DNA of 64,000 bases from Amaranthus tricolor (GCF_026212465.1 NC_080051.1:21297582-21361581); one strand, 5' to 3'. Positions 37,072 to 49,524 are shown, counted from the first letter of the stretch. The notes: generated by a model not told the origin, from the letters alone. Made by a program: numbers and translations.

Positions 37072-37810
37072 AAATTTATCTGCAGAAATATTTAATTATT
37101 CATACGTATTGGTCTTTAAAAAATTATATATGATGATCTAACGACTGTTTTTTTTCTATAAAATACTGAGTGGTTTTCAGTCGACATTTTTTCGGTTGAA
37201 AAACAGTCGGTACTTGGTAGGAAAAACAATCAGTAGGTAAATTTTTGCTTTTACAAAAACTAATATAATCTAACATGAATAAAATAAATAGATTAATACA
37301 TAGCATATTTAAAAAGTTTAATAACACATTACTAATACAATCAAACATAAATAACATAGTATAGTCAAATAATTCATTAGAGACAAAAATCAATGTATAA
37401 ATTTTAACAAAATAACAAAATGAAAATAACATACCTGAGTTATTTGTATTTTTTTATGTTTTTTTTTTCTTGTAATAAAATGTGAAAGATTGATATTTTT
37501 TGTAAAATGTATATGTGATATTTAAATTAAAGTGATTTATTTTATAGACAAAAAATGATTGGCGGGAAAATTTTCTCCAAAAAATTTAAAAATCAACTAA
37601 ATTGCAATTAGCGGTAAAATAATATTTTAATGCCTGAAAATTTTTTTTCCGCCGCTTTTTCTTTGCCGGAAATTTAGTCATCAGAATTTCCAACTAACAT
37701 CATTTAACTAAAGAATTTGGTCGGAAATTCCTACTAACTGAGATTAGTAGGAAATTTAGCTGTAAATTTCCGACTGTTATTATAAGCCAAAAATTTCAAT
37801 CTGCATACGA
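37072..37810. other. Gene-free; possible CACTA subterminal remnant
   Basis: The segments 37170-37235 and 37655-37790 hold repeated TTTCCGACTG / AGTCGGAAATTTCC-type motifs in both orientations, like the subterminal repeats of CACTA elements. No CACTA terminus or 3-bp duplication was found, so this is only a possible decayed element. Confidence 0.35.
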
Positions 37811-38086
37811 CCTTTTTTTTAATAATCTTCACAAAAAAAATCATGAGTTAATTACTATTAAAGACTTTATAAGGGTTTGCTTTTCTCTCCCATATATCAA
37901 AACTCCCTCGTTCATTGGTTTTTTTTTTTAAAAAAAGTGTTTTTTGGGGGGTTTATTTGTGGCCCTCATAGTGGAGAGCCAATGAACAACACATATACTT
38001 GTGAGGAAGAAAAGAAAAGACGAGGGGATATTTAGGATAATATTATTGGTAACATCATATCTAAAACAAGACCACATATGAGATGC

Positions 38087-38092
38087 CACGTG
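38087..38092. promoter_or_regulatory. G-box upstream of psbR
   Basis: A CACGTG core within GCCACGTGG, 131 bp before the psbR ATG. G-boxes bind bZIP and bHLH factors and are common in light-regulated photosynthesis genes; the role here is inferred from position. Confidence 0.6.
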
Positions 38093-38135
38093 GAAAATCA
38101 AGAATCACTATTTTTTTTTTAAAAAAAAATGCTTA

Positions 38136-38143
38136 TTATATGG
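38136..38143 (+). promoter_or_regulatory. Candidate psbR TATA box
   Basis: TTATATGG about 80 bp before the ATG and 45 bp after the G-box, which would put the transcript start near 38165-38175. The local AT-richness makes it uncertain. Confidence 0.4.
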
Positions 38144-38222
38144 ATCAAACAATAAGGGTATAGTGGTGAAGAGAGGTTTAGAAGAGTGTTATTGTTTGTT
38201 GGAGAGTAATTGAGGAGTAGTA

Positions 38223-40715
38223 ATGGCTACCTCTGTGATGTCTTCTTTGAGCTTGAAACCTTCTTCATTCAATGTGGTTGACAATGTCAAAGGGTTGCCT
38301 TCTCTTACAAGGTGTTCCACTTCCTTCACTGTTCGCGCTAGTGGTGGCAAGAAGATTAAGACTGACAAACCTTATGGTATTTCTTTAATCTTCCATTTGT
38401 TCATAAATTAATTTTTTTTTTCTCTTAGCGGAATATACTTGGTAGTTGGTATCATGATGATGATTATGTTTATTGTGTTTATGTGTCACATAGTACCTCA
38501 TATCACTACTAATTGTCTCATTTGATATTGAACATTATTCGTTAGTTATTATGTTAATTTTTATTTTATCTTTAATATATATTTCCTCCGCTCTAAAATA
38601 CTTATATCAAACATATTTTTGCGCAATTCAATGCGTTTGTTGGAGCATTTATATCTAGAATTATAAGTAACTTAAAATTATAAAAAATTGATATTATGAA
38701 AATATGCGACGAGATGAATAAAACAAGATCCCATATGACTATTTTTTTCTCGTATAATAGTCAAAATATGTAAATTATTATAGAATGATGAATTGTGCAA
38801 AAATTAATTTGGTGCAAGTAATATGAAATGGATGAAGTAAGTTATAACTTAATCAAGTGAGATCTTATTTGATTCGTTTTAATAAAAATTGATTCGGTCA
38901 ATGCATTCACAAGGGTACAATCATTAGAAGGATAATAAGGATAGGAGGTAGTAGTAAATTAATGCTTACCTTTTATGTTTATGATTAAGCATGTTTATGA
39001 ACCAATATATATAAATCTACCTGTATTTTTAATATTTAGATTTGGAATCAAGTTTTTTATTTTTTACTTGTTAATTATGATAAGAATATTGTTTTGGAAT
39101 GTTTCTAATTGGAGAAGCTCTTAATGACTTTAAGTGTAACTTTGTCTACTAGCTTAACTTCTCATACAAATGATTTAATTTTTGTAAATGAACTAAATTA
39201 ATTTGCTTATCGTGTTATATGTTTGTTGTAAAAAAATAATTGAATACTATTTTTAAATAAGAAAAAAGAAAAATAAGTAGTTGATAAAAAAAATGAGATT
39301 AAAATCATTAAAGAGACAATCAATTTATGGATAAAAGTAAAAGAAAAATCGTGCAAACTATTTCCAAATAAAAAGGAGTAAAGTAAAGCAAAAAGTAAGA
39401 ATCATGTGTTCACCTTGTGGATGAGAATTTTACCTTCAATTTTTATAACATAAGTTCAATTTCCGCCCGCCTACAAGTAAGAAATAATTCTCTATTATAT
39501 CGTTGTCTGCTTGTATGCGCTTGTTTTCTCATTCGAATGTTCCATAGCTCGTTCGACCATACTACTTTTTCAACTCCTCTTCCTTGAGGTCTAAACATGA
39601 ATGAATAGTCATCAATCGTATAATATTGCACCTCGATTCGAGGCTCAATCACCACACTTTATAATATTAAGTGTTAATATACCATTACGACTTAAGTATC
39701 TTTAAGGTGCATATAGTTAAATAAACTAATTGAAATTGTACATTAATATTCTGGCTTAAAGATGTTTAATTGCTATTTAATATAGGAATCAACGGAGGAA
39801 TGGCATTGAGGGATGGCGTTGACTCATCTGGAAGGAAGGGAAAGGTCAGTAATTCATCTTTTACCATACGAACAACAAACCTTAATTATCCAACTAAATT
39901 TCTTCATTTATTATCTTGTTTCCTAGTAAATAAAAGTAATTTTTGCCATTATTCTTAAGCATTGATTTTTCTATAATGAAATTCAGGGCAAAGGTGTATA
40001 CCAATATGTCGACAAATATGGTGCCAACGTCGATGGTTACAGGTTAGGATTTATTGATCATTGCTGCATTGAGCTAAATTTATTGTCAATATCAGTATAT
40101 AATAGAAAAATACGAGGTATATACATTTCATAAGCTAATAAGATAACTTCCAAAATCATGACAATGGAATGCAATAGCTCCAATAATTTATAAATTGTGC
40201 ACACCATCTCGATCCATTGACGTGGGATAAATCATCCGAACACTCCACCTCACATGCAATCCCTTGCTTATAATAGGAACGACGTTCTTTTCGGATTTAC
40301 CATTGTAATTTTTAATTGAACCATCTGCTCTAACACCATGTTAAGTTGAGTTGGACTTATTATATGATCAAAAAATACGAAATGCACACACTTCATAAGC
40401 TAAAGAGATATCATCCAAAAAGCATAGAACGATAAAAAACAAAGAGATTCAATAACTTATAAAGTATGCAACAAATCTTTAATTTATCAACGTTGAGCCA
40501 TCAGCTGTGATTGAATTACGTCTACGTATGATTCATTTTAACTATTTACGTATTTAATTGTATGTAGTCCGATTTTCAACACTGATGAGTGGTCACCAAG
40601 CGGTAATGTGTATGCTGGTGGTACGACTGGTCTTCTAATCTGGGCTGTTACCTTGGCTGGTCTCCTTGCTGGTGGTGCTCTTCTTGTTTACAACACAAGT
40701 GCCTTGGCTTCGTAA
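38223..40715 (+). CDS. psbR: Photosystem II 10 kDa polypeptide PsbR, chloroplast precursor
   Basis: Nuclear gene for a thylakoid protein of the oxygen-evolving side of photosystem II, which helps dock PsbP and PsbQ. Exons: 38223-38376, 39786-39844, 39987-40042, 40568-40715; all introns are GT-AG and the joined frame is 138 residues plus TAA. Residues 1 to about 40 form a Ser-rich chloroplast transit peptide. The mature part begins around [14 protein letters not shown] and has [28 protein letters not shown] and [10 protein letters not shown]. One C-terminal membrane segment follows ([20 protein letters not shown]), then NTSALAS. Length and order fit the family (about 140 residues). Nothing is broken, so it should be functional. 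Exon 1 alone reads on into intron 1 as a false 62-codon frame. A G-box lies upstream and a Stowaway element in intron 1. Confidence 0.96.
38582..38837. mobile_element. Stowaway-like MITE in psbR intron 1
   Basis: The left end TTTCCTCCGCTCTAAAATAC and right end TAATATGAAATGGATGAAG are inverted relative to each other; TA flanks at 38580-38581 and 38838-38839. 256 bp, non-coding, at about 200 bp from the intron's splice donor. Confidence 0.75.
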
Positions 40716-41420
40716 TTTCTCATGTTTCTACCGATTGTTGGCCAATTTAAGCACAAAAAGTGACATATAAAATACTTGGGCAATTCTTGGTGTATATTTA
40801 ATATTTTGTTTAATTTATGTATCATGTTCTACTCCATTTTTTTTTTTCATATACCTTTTGGGCTAATCATATGGTCGGAATTTCTTTATTGATGGATAAC
40901 ATGTTTTGGAAATACTTTTTAGTGTCCATAAATTTGTTATATTTTTTTATTTAATTTCATCACATTTAATATGCTATATTTTTTTTTCGTAATGTCTTTC
41001 ATTAATTATTGTACCTATTTTTTTTCTCTATTTTAATATCACTCATACAATTTAAAATTTATATTTCAATCTTTAGTAGTTAAACTAACTTATAATATTT
41101 GTGCAAAACTTATTCCTCAGCCCAAAAGCTTTAAATTTTCCTCCTTTGTTCAATTTACCGTTTTGGGTTTCCAAAATAACTATTATACATAGTCAATTAA
41201 TCTCAAACACTTAGATGCTATGTCCACACATGAACTGACCATCAACTTTAGGCATATACAACAATCTTTCGCCTTTACTTGAGTCTCACAAGCTACGTTT
41301 TTTATAACCTTCATACCACATCACCACTAAACATAATAAAATAAACCGCACCTAACACCTCCTCATCTACAGGTGTAAATTACATACATATGTCCACAAG
41401 CCCTTCAAGGGCCTTACATT
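40716..41420. other. psbR 3' region and spacer
   Basis: The first 100-200 bp downstream of the stop should be the psbR 3' untranslated region (T-rich, with AATATTTTG-like signals). Beyond that no feature is seen until the copia remnant. Confidence 0.45.
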
Positions 41421-42800
41421 AAACAAGGTGAAAGACCAACAAAGTCCACATACAATTGGAACTTTTCAACAGGCAAAGTCTTAATCATCATATCCATTGG
41501 ATTGTCCTCCATAACAATCTTCATCAAACTCAACTGCTTCGTCTTGATCTTATCTCGAATAAAGTGATATTTGATGTCAATATGTGTTTGGTTCTTCTAA
41601 TGTGTTTTGATTATAAATGGATCGCACTTTAACTATGACAATGCACATTCATCAAACCCAAACTAGGACGTATTTCTCCAATTTGACCCTTCAACCACTT
41701 TGCTAATGGCGATGAACTCAACATTGATTGTAGTTATGCCATTACATCTTATAGTGAAGATTCCAAAATTAACATGATAGCACTCAATGTGAACACAAAC
41801 CCGAATATCGATTTTTTAACACTCAAGTCACCCCATGATCTAAATTGCAAAACTCAATTAAACCACTTTTGTCTCTACCAAACTTGAGGCATGCAATTTA
41901 GGTTGCTTTCAAATACCTCAACAACCATTTCACCGCATTCCAATGTCATTTATCTACTCAACATGCTCATAGCTTGAGCAATGTCCGCCTTGAATACATC
42001 ATGTCATACATTACACTACCAACAATATTTATGTAAGGATGTCCTTCCAACAAACTTCCTCTTGTTCGATCAATGGACAAAGATCTCTTGATGGCATAAA
42101 ATGAGAACTAAGGGGAATAAAAACAATCTTCGCACTTTCAATGGAGAAGCTTAGTAGCACCTTCTCAATGTTCTCTAAGTAAGATACAAAACACATTTGT
42201 TAATACCGAGTATTTTCTTATCCTCACCAAGATCCTACGTATCAAACTCACTCGATAAAAAAGCTTCTTCAAAGCCACCACTTTAAGCATATCATTATAT
42301 GTAACCAACATATACATATATCATCCAAATAAAACACGAGATAAATCAAGGACTCGACACATGTACTCTTCATGTAGGCCTCTCGAAAACCTTCTTGCAA
42401 AACCATGTGACACCTTGAAGGAATTAAACCTTTTACCATTGTCTTGGATTTTGCTTTAAGCCATAAAGAGACTTTTCTGGCAATACTTAATGTTTTTTAC
42501 CTACTATCTCAAAATAATATGATTTCTTTATGCATATTTATTCTTCCATTTTCCCATATAGAACAGATGTTTCACATCCAAGAGAACACCTCTGGGTAAA
42601 TAATATCTTTAGTTTGAGAATAACATTTTGCAACTACCATTTATTTGTAGATGGAGTCTTCCTTAGGAATCCATCCTTCTTAATGACAGACATGCACTCC
42701 AAAATCAAGTCTTATTCAGATCAAAAAAGACTATGTCTTGCTTTATGGTTGATGGCCACTTGTTTGCACCTAGTGAAATCATGGCTTTATTATATAAGTT
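41421..42800 (-). pseudogene. Heavily decayed copia reverse transcriptase / RNase H
   Basis: Reading the minus strand across many stops and shifts recovers copia pol pieces in the right order: GVLLDVKHLF (about 42570-42600, the LDVKTAFL region), KSLYGLKQNPRQW (about 42440-42480), a relic of the YVDD region near 42310-42345, DLGEDKKILGI (about 42200), and the C-terminus KYHFIRDKIKTKQLSLMKI then KTLPVEKFQLYVDFVGLSPC (about 41430-41580). No LTRs could be delimited. It lies tail-first toward psbR, about 700 bp downstream of the psbR stop. Much older than the element at 31.8-36.9 kb. Confidence 0.8.
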
Positions 42801-43458
42801 GAGATCATAAATCTTCTCTACCTCACTTGCAACCTTAAGAACATAAGCCACATAATCACATTCTTCAGTTTAATTTTTATAGGCTTCACTTGCCTACTTC
42901 AATGTGGTACACTTGAAAATGTTGAATACATTTTTTGAGACACATTATCCTCAACCCTAAGAGCTTTTGAAGCTCTTGGAGACTCCACTTCAAGAATCCT
43001 TCTATGGTCATCAAACAGAAAATAGCCTATTTAGTACAGTGATGCTTTCTTTTTAAGAATCATTCTATCACAGTGACAAACTATAGATGATTATTAGTAT
43101 TATTTGAGCCCAATTCAAGCTTGAAATTGAGCTTGTATCATGAATGATGCTCGAGCAACCAACTACAAAAGCTCGTTCGAGGTCATTCCATGTTTTACCC
43201 AGGTCTTTTGCAGCCCTGAGTATGCTGTCACAAATACAATTGAATTTGAACCGATGAGAAATGTCTCACCCCGAAAACACATTCGAATTCCCCAATCCAC
43301 AGTACAATAAGCAACTCAATGAACTGTACAAAGTGAAAGTTGTTATCACCAAAAAAATACCTTCTGCAGGACCCTTGACGCAATTCGCATGAGGCTTTGC
43401 GTTTGAATTTGAGGAATCATTGTTGTTGAATGTATAATTATCCGCTAGAGAAAATTGG
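42801..43458. other. Spacer downstream of the hydrolase gene
   Basis: No gene recognised; should contain the 3' untranslated region and polyadenylation site of the minus-strand hydrolase gene in its right part. Confidence 0.4.
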
Positions 43459-46400
43459 CTAGAGATTTACAGGCACTCGAAGCCCATCATAGCTCAATTG
43501 CACATCAAGGTTTTCTTTATCCTTCAAACTCAACAGGTAATCGTTAACTTCTTCGTGATCCATCAGGTGCATCATGCCTACATATAAATGCCATTACAAA
43601 AATTTAAGAAAGACAAGTGCTGGTGACTCGTTACATTTGGGCTTTCGTAACTAGAGATTTTAGAGGAAAACTGAGACTAAAAACGAACAAATGAAGTAAA
43701 CATCACACAGAAATGAATGAAAGAATTCTCATCGATGTGATAAACATCTACACCAAATATACATACCAGTGAAAAGTGTCCTCTTCGGTTGAATCTTTCG
43801 CACTTCATCCAATGCCTGCAAGAATAATGCGGTCAATGTAATTCAAACCATCTGGCTATGTGTATTTGAGAAAGAAGAAAAGGAACAGAAAAATCGAACC
43901 CACCCTAGGAAGTCCGAAATGGGTTGCAGAAGAACGATCAGGTCTCAAAGCATCCTAGTGTAAATTTACAAAGCAATTAACAAGATAATGGTGAATCATA
44001 CAAAGTAGAAAGAAACCAACCAAGCAAACCAAAATTTTGGGATTAAAAGAGGAGTTACAATAATTAGAAGCTCACAATCCTCCAAAAGTGGATAAGTTTC
44101 ATCGGGGATATCACTAACGTCACTGCATACAACAAACGCGCATAGAATTATAAACAAATTCTTGTACACCGTTCCTGACGAAAAAGAGTCGTCTGATGAT
44201 ACCTTATGTAACAAACTTTGCCAAAACGAAAACCGAGAGAACGATACCCTTGACCATGCCACACTGGCAACGGAGTAATCTGAAACAATAAACAAGCTAT
44301 TTAGCCATGATATGAAGAGTATAAGAGGAAATTATGCAGATGATATTCCACAGACCTTCAGATCATGCACAATGAAAGGCTCCTCTTGAATAACATGGAA
44401 CTGCAACTCGGAGACAGCGGCACCTTTTATAATTACGCTTGTGTCAACCAGATAAAAATGAGTCTTCTTCATCACCTGAGAATATTGTGTAAGTCTTCTT
44501 CAACATATTTTCATGCATGAACATTCATTAAAAGTACAAAAATAAACGATCTTATAATAGCACAGATGCTAATGTGAAAATGCCAAAGTGGCTATAGACC
44601 TCAAAATCACGCTTTGCAACGTATATTGGAATGGAAGGCTGAACGTTATTTGTCCAGTCTCGAAGATCATCAAGACCTAAACAGAAAACGGATGTGCCGG
44701 GTTGGTGATCAGAAAGTAACGAGTATCCAAAAATCAAGCAAAAATCAAATAAAAAGTTCATGACAGAGACCTCCAATAGCATCAGCATGAGAATGAGTAA
44801 TAATTACCGCATCAATTGTTCTTATCCTGGCAGAAATGCAACTAGTCATGAAAGGCATAGACAAGTACATTCGTGATTTGCTTGAGTGCAAAATGATATC
44901 ATCAAAGATAGTCAAGGTTGATGAAGAAAGCATATATCAAGCCATACATCAGCCAATAAGTTCTAAAGGCAAAAAATAACATAGAACACCTTTGGTCGAA
45001 ACAATGATTATTAGGAAAATTTCATTCGCAAAAAGTTGCAATTTAAGAACCGAAAATCCTCCTCCCAAAATAAAGGAGATAAGTCTTACTTTAGACAAAG
45101 CACCCACTGTCAGAACACATGCCAGTGCATCATTATCACAAATATCATTTGTATCTCCATGAGAAGGCACACCATTTTAACCAAGCTTTTCCATGCTAAA
45201 CGATGATTTAGATGGTCAAATTGGGTGAACGTAATGTGGCTTTGAGGTGTCCATGAAGGCTTCGAATATGGAATGAGAAAATGTAGAGGAAGGGTGTTAT
45301 TAAAATAAGCATATGATTTGTTAGTACTTAACACGTAGTATAGAAAGCATGGAACTCATTTGTTCACTTATAGAAGTGCATGCTACACAAACTGATTAGT
45401 TCTTCATTAGGAGAAATGATAGCAAAAAGTCATAATAGGAGAATATGTAGTCACCCAACACAAACTTCTAGCCCTTTATGGCTATACAACCAAGCTTGTG
45501 ATAGAATAAAATTCCATAAGGAATAATTGAAAGGTGGAACCTACAAGAAAGAATGCTAAAATTTGAAGTTGAAATGACAAGGAGGATGTCGATTCAACAT
45601 GGATGTAAGCTTTCTAGAAGGAGCAAAGAGTGGTATGATAGTGCAAAAGGACACAACATGGTAAGTGTGAATCCTTACTCCTCTTTTCTATGGAACTTTG
45701 TTTCCAAGAGATGGCATTTTAACAACAATATAAAAACAACATGCCCTTACCAAATGCCAAGTGGCTCCCTCTAAGGTAGGTTTGGAGGGTTGAATATACA
45801 CAACCTTACCCTTATAATGACAGAGTGGTTGTATTCAATAGCACTTTACTGCAAAAATTATTTGTAAAGTCGCATAAATAAGAAGCACAAATGATTTAAT
45901 GAGCTATTTACTAAATTAGTATAGTCCAATATAACCTTAACCAAATAATAATAAATTTTTTGCTACTATCAATGTCGTCTTTATTATTACAGAATTAAGG
46001 TTCACCTTTGTTTGCAAATATAATTGAACCTTGACCCTTGCTTGAAAATATAAGAACAAAGAATAACAAATATTTAGGGATGGCATAGCATTAAAATAAA
46101 TCAATAGGTATTAAATTTAATTTGTCAATTCTTGATAGAACCAAGATTTATAGTTCTTTGGTTTTAATTTGTCACTTGTTATTTCCTACCAAGTGTTGAT
46201 CAGAAATTATTAAAAGGGTAAGGTGTGCACATATGACCTATAGGAAAATAGAAAGTAGAATAAAATAAAGATATTATTTTAAAATATTATGTTTAGGAAA
46301 TTAAGATCTTTTTAATATTTAGAATATTAAGGTTATTTTATTTTCTTATTATTTAGGTTTAGGTTAATATTTTGTTTCCTTATTTTAGTCTTTATTACTT

Positions 46401-49400
46401 GTATAAATAGAGGTAGTACCTCTCATGATTGTTCAATACAAACCAAGTATTCAAAATCCAAATCAATCTTTATTTCCGCATTATGATTTTCTACATGACC
46501 TTCCCAACCTCGCCCAAGTAGAAATCAATTAATGGTACTGGGATAATGGTATTGAAGCTACTATTTACCAATAGGTATTGAAGCTACTACTTACCCATAG
46601 GTGGGGAACCAACGGAGAGCACTGTGGTAGAAAAATCTGCATCATTTCAAAAGGGTCTTTAAAAAGTACAAGGAAATAGTATATGAAGCAAAGAGGTAAT
46701 GAAACAGTTGCAAAAAAACTCATTTAGCATCCAAAAAAATGACTATCAGAGCTCTTTTCAAAATATTACTTGAAAACCGAAACAAACGACTCATAAATTG
46801 ATCCATTAAAGAAAAACTAGTTTCTACATCACCAAGAATGTGCATAGGCATTCCACTCTGAACTAGACATATGCAAAACATATCTCACATGACTTACTAG
46901 AAAAATAATCTCAAACACGTGATTGGAATATAAGTTTGTAACATAACATCCTAAATATTTCATTCTAGTTCATGGATAACATTTCTAAGTGGACATAACT
47001 GCATCAACACGGGAACCTTTTTAAAAACTTTTGGAAGTACTTTAAATGAATGAATATAAATTGCAACCAAGTTATTAATACTTGGCTATCAAATAACAAA
47101 CAATCTACAAAATCATGAGATGAGTGGAAATATGAAGTATATAAACCAAAAAGACAACAAAAAAAGAATCCTTTCATCTAGAGACGGCAATTTGGAAAAA
47201 CACGTTTGTTCATGTTTAGTCTGGCTTCAAGTTCGTGTTGCTCATAATCACCTCAAAAATTATGTAAAATGAAAAAGAATAACATAACTTAACAGAACAA
47301 TAATATAAATGGGTTGGGTAAAGGTTTAAATTGTGTAATGTCATTTCGTTCTCTTGTTTTCTCATAGTAACTTTGTTTTGATGCTGCATCGATTTTGGTC
47401 GTGTTATGTGTTGTGTCAATTTTGGTCATGTACCTCTAATTATCCCTTATAGACAACGCGATTCAAATGAAAACTTGTAGGCACACGGCACACCAATCAA
47501 CATGATTAAGAGCACAAGGGCAAATACCTAAGTAGTTATAGGAAAAGTAAAAAAGAAATCCAATAGTGTATGGAATACATTACAAGAAGCTACAAACACC
47601 AATTGTCTATTTTTTATAGTTTTCTGGATCAGAAGAATCCGATGCAGCTCCTTAGCTACATTCTTTAGAAAAAGGTGGGTCATTAACAACAAACGAGGGA
47701 AAATGAAAGAGATAAAGAGCCACCTAGGCCCAAGCCACTCTCCAATGTAAGCTTTGTCTTCCACATTTTACACAAAAATACAGCAATTTCAGTGCTAAAG
47801 TATAACAAAATTCATGAAAATAATCCAGTAGTCAAGGCGATGGAAAACCACATGTTAATTACTCTATATTTCTCTTCCCAGCACCCGAGTACTTGTGTCA
47901 TTTAGTTCTAAAAGCTTCAAAATCATTGTGATTTGACTCTGTAATGAACACTCAAAGTGAAAAAGAAGCAAACTTACTTTCCTGCATCTATAAGAACATT
48001 GTGCGTCCCAGAAGGTCCATTAGAACGGATCAATAGGCTTGTGTTGAGTCTCTTATTTTTACTACCTGGCTCAGTAGCTTTCTTGCATACCTGAAATAAA
48101 TAATATGCAGGTCATATTTATTTTTAACGTATAAATATATAACAAGCAGATTAACCGTTATCTGCTAGCAGGGTATGAGATAAATGCTATACATACCGAA
48201 CAAATCTTGACAGGATCAGTCAAGCAGCTTACACGTGGAATACCCTCACTTGTTCCTGTCCCCACAAATATGATTTCAGATTCTCCAAATGGTGTCACAG
48301 GACTGTTGCTTGTAGATTCTACAGGCATTGAAAAAGTAAGTCAGATCAGGACTCAGCAACTCACCTTCGAGCTTTTAGCATTTTGTATCAGCAAGCAACG
48401 TCAAACTAATCTTTCATCTGAGTTTCAATTTCGGAAACATGGTGTATCAATACTATATTCAAAGAAGTTTCCACAAACTAAAGCTAGAGGTTATGAAATT
48501 CCCTAATAGGGGTAAGCAAAGAGTAAGGCATAATTGGCTTATTGCACAAATCTACCAACAAAATTCTTTTTTCCCTTCCTTTCTCTTCCCTACCCTCCCT
48601 TCCCCTTCCCCTTCTCCTTCTCCTTCCATTCCTTTCTTTTCTCTTTTTAATTTTTATCCAAACAAAGCGTTACTCTCATTGCCCCCTTACCCTTATGCTA
48701 TGTTGGAGGAAATGAACGGAAATGGAGGGATGAAAGTTTCTTCATTTGGATACCAAAAGGAAAATGAAGGGAATGAAATAAAAGGAAAAGAGTCTTTACA
48801 TCTTCTATAAACTGGAAATAAAAGACACCACCATTTCCCTCCCTTCCCTTTCTTTCCCTCCCATCACCCCCCTTCCTCTCCTACACTTCCCGCCCCTCCC
48901 CAGCCCTCCTAAAATATTATCCAAACGAACTCATAATCAATCATTTTTATCAAGTGCCACCTATATTTTATATGATCACCAACTTCAGAGTAGAAAGAAC
49001 ACAACAATAGCTACCAACATTCAGATTAGTTATCCCATTGTTGGTTCAAATTATACACATATGAACATGACTATTAATTTCAAGCAAATTTAATGAATTG
49101 CATATATGCAAACAAGATGGCTATAAATTATACCAAAATCTATAAAACTTGCATCGATTCTCCCTCATTTGAACCTGAATAAAGAATCCCAACAAACAAC
49201 ATGGGACCTTGCATATTGGATAATGCTTGAGATAACAAATATGAATCTTAGAAGTGTTCTTTGTTAATGAGATCTAAATCAACTAGTTTTGCCAGAAATA
49301 TTACTTCATCAGATGAACAAAATATTTTTATTTTTTTTTGAAGGAGCTGAAAAAGACATACCAGATTGTAGAGATGCCTGAAAGGATCGTTTGAGAATCC

Positions 49401-49524
49401 GCGAGGCAAACCCATTTGTAGGAACTGAAATCAGCAACTTTGAAAGAGAGAATTTGAGATTTTGATTTGCTAAATTACTTAAAGAATAGGGAATTGGACG
49501 AACTGTACTTAGAAATACCACCAT
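43459..49524 (-). CDS. Metallo-beta-lactamase-fold hydrolase, PhnP-like, probably organellar
   Basis: Twelve exons (minus): 49362-49524, 48197-48318, 47978-48090, 46595-46636, 44771-44826, 44600-44676, 44356-44475, 44203-44279, 44059-44122, 43904-43954, 43767-43815, 43459-43577. All junctions are GT-AG, every phase fits, and the product is 350 residues plus TAG. Residues 1 to about 50 are Ser/Leu/Asn/Lys-rich with few acidic residues, suggesting an organelle targeting peptide. The core starts IIFVGTGTSEGIPRV (70-84), then cysteines at 86, 94 and 97 as in the PhnP-like Cys cluster, THSHADAIGG (157-166), VWHGQGY (237-243), YISDVSD (255-261) and GMMHLMDH (312-319), which supply likely metal ligands. 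PhnP hydrolyses cyclic phosphodiesters; the substrate of the plant protein is unknown to me. Plants have a conserved gene of this type. The start is the first Met in frame with the core, but upstream ATGs exist. Introns hold retroelement remnants. Confidence 0.93.
45722..45833 (-). mobile_element. SINE tail in intron 4 of the hydrolase gene
   Basis: On the minus strand AGGGTAAGGTTGTGTATATT, then CAACCCTCCAAACCTACCTT and GAGGGAGCC resemble the tRNA-unrelated tail common in plant SINEs (GGGTAAGGCTGCGTACA...). No A or B box is recognisable upstream, so it is probably 5'-truncated. Confidence 0.5.
46194..46513 (+). mobile_element. Candidate solo LTR in intron 4 of the hydrolase gene
   Basis: Starts TGTTGATCAGAAATTATT and has a good TATA box (TATAAATAG at 46402-46410) followed by a leader-like stretch (TTGTTCAATACAAACCAAGT). 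CCAAG flanks it on both sides (46189-46193 and 46514-46518), the right length for an LTR-element target duplication. The right end does not finish in CA, so the exact boundary or the call itself may be wrong. Confidence 0.4.
46548..46599. repeat. 26-bp tandem duplication over the exon 4 splice donor
   Basis: Copies 46548-46573 and 46574-46599 differ at two positions. The right copy contains the used donor (minus strand TATGG|GTAAGTAG); the left copy offers TATTG|GTAAATAG 26 nt further on. Use of the second donor would add 26 nt and shift the frame. Confidence 0.8.
48560..48900. repeat. CT-rich low-complexity block in intron 1
   Basis: Runs of CCTTCC / CTTCC at about 48571-48650 and again at 48835-48905 flank a GGAAATGGAGGG-type purine stretch, giving an inverted-repeat look. 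ATCCAAACAAAG near 48656 and ATCCAAACGAAC near 48920 recur at the edges. It may be a small DNA element, but ends are not defined. Confidence 0.4.

Noticed and set aside
37072..37810. A complete CACTA element upstream of psbR
   Set aside because: Subterminal-type motifs are present but neither CACTA terminus nor a 3-bp duplication could be found, so only a possible remnant was listed.
45553..45774. 73-codon plus-strand open frame in hydrolase intron 4
   Set aside because: No family motif; its right end overlaps the SINE tail.
47730..47765. An exon of the hydrolase gene encoding SLHW-like sequence
   Set aside because: The phase does not fit and the expected FFYH residues are missing; the true exon at 46595-46636 matches family sequence and phases exactly.
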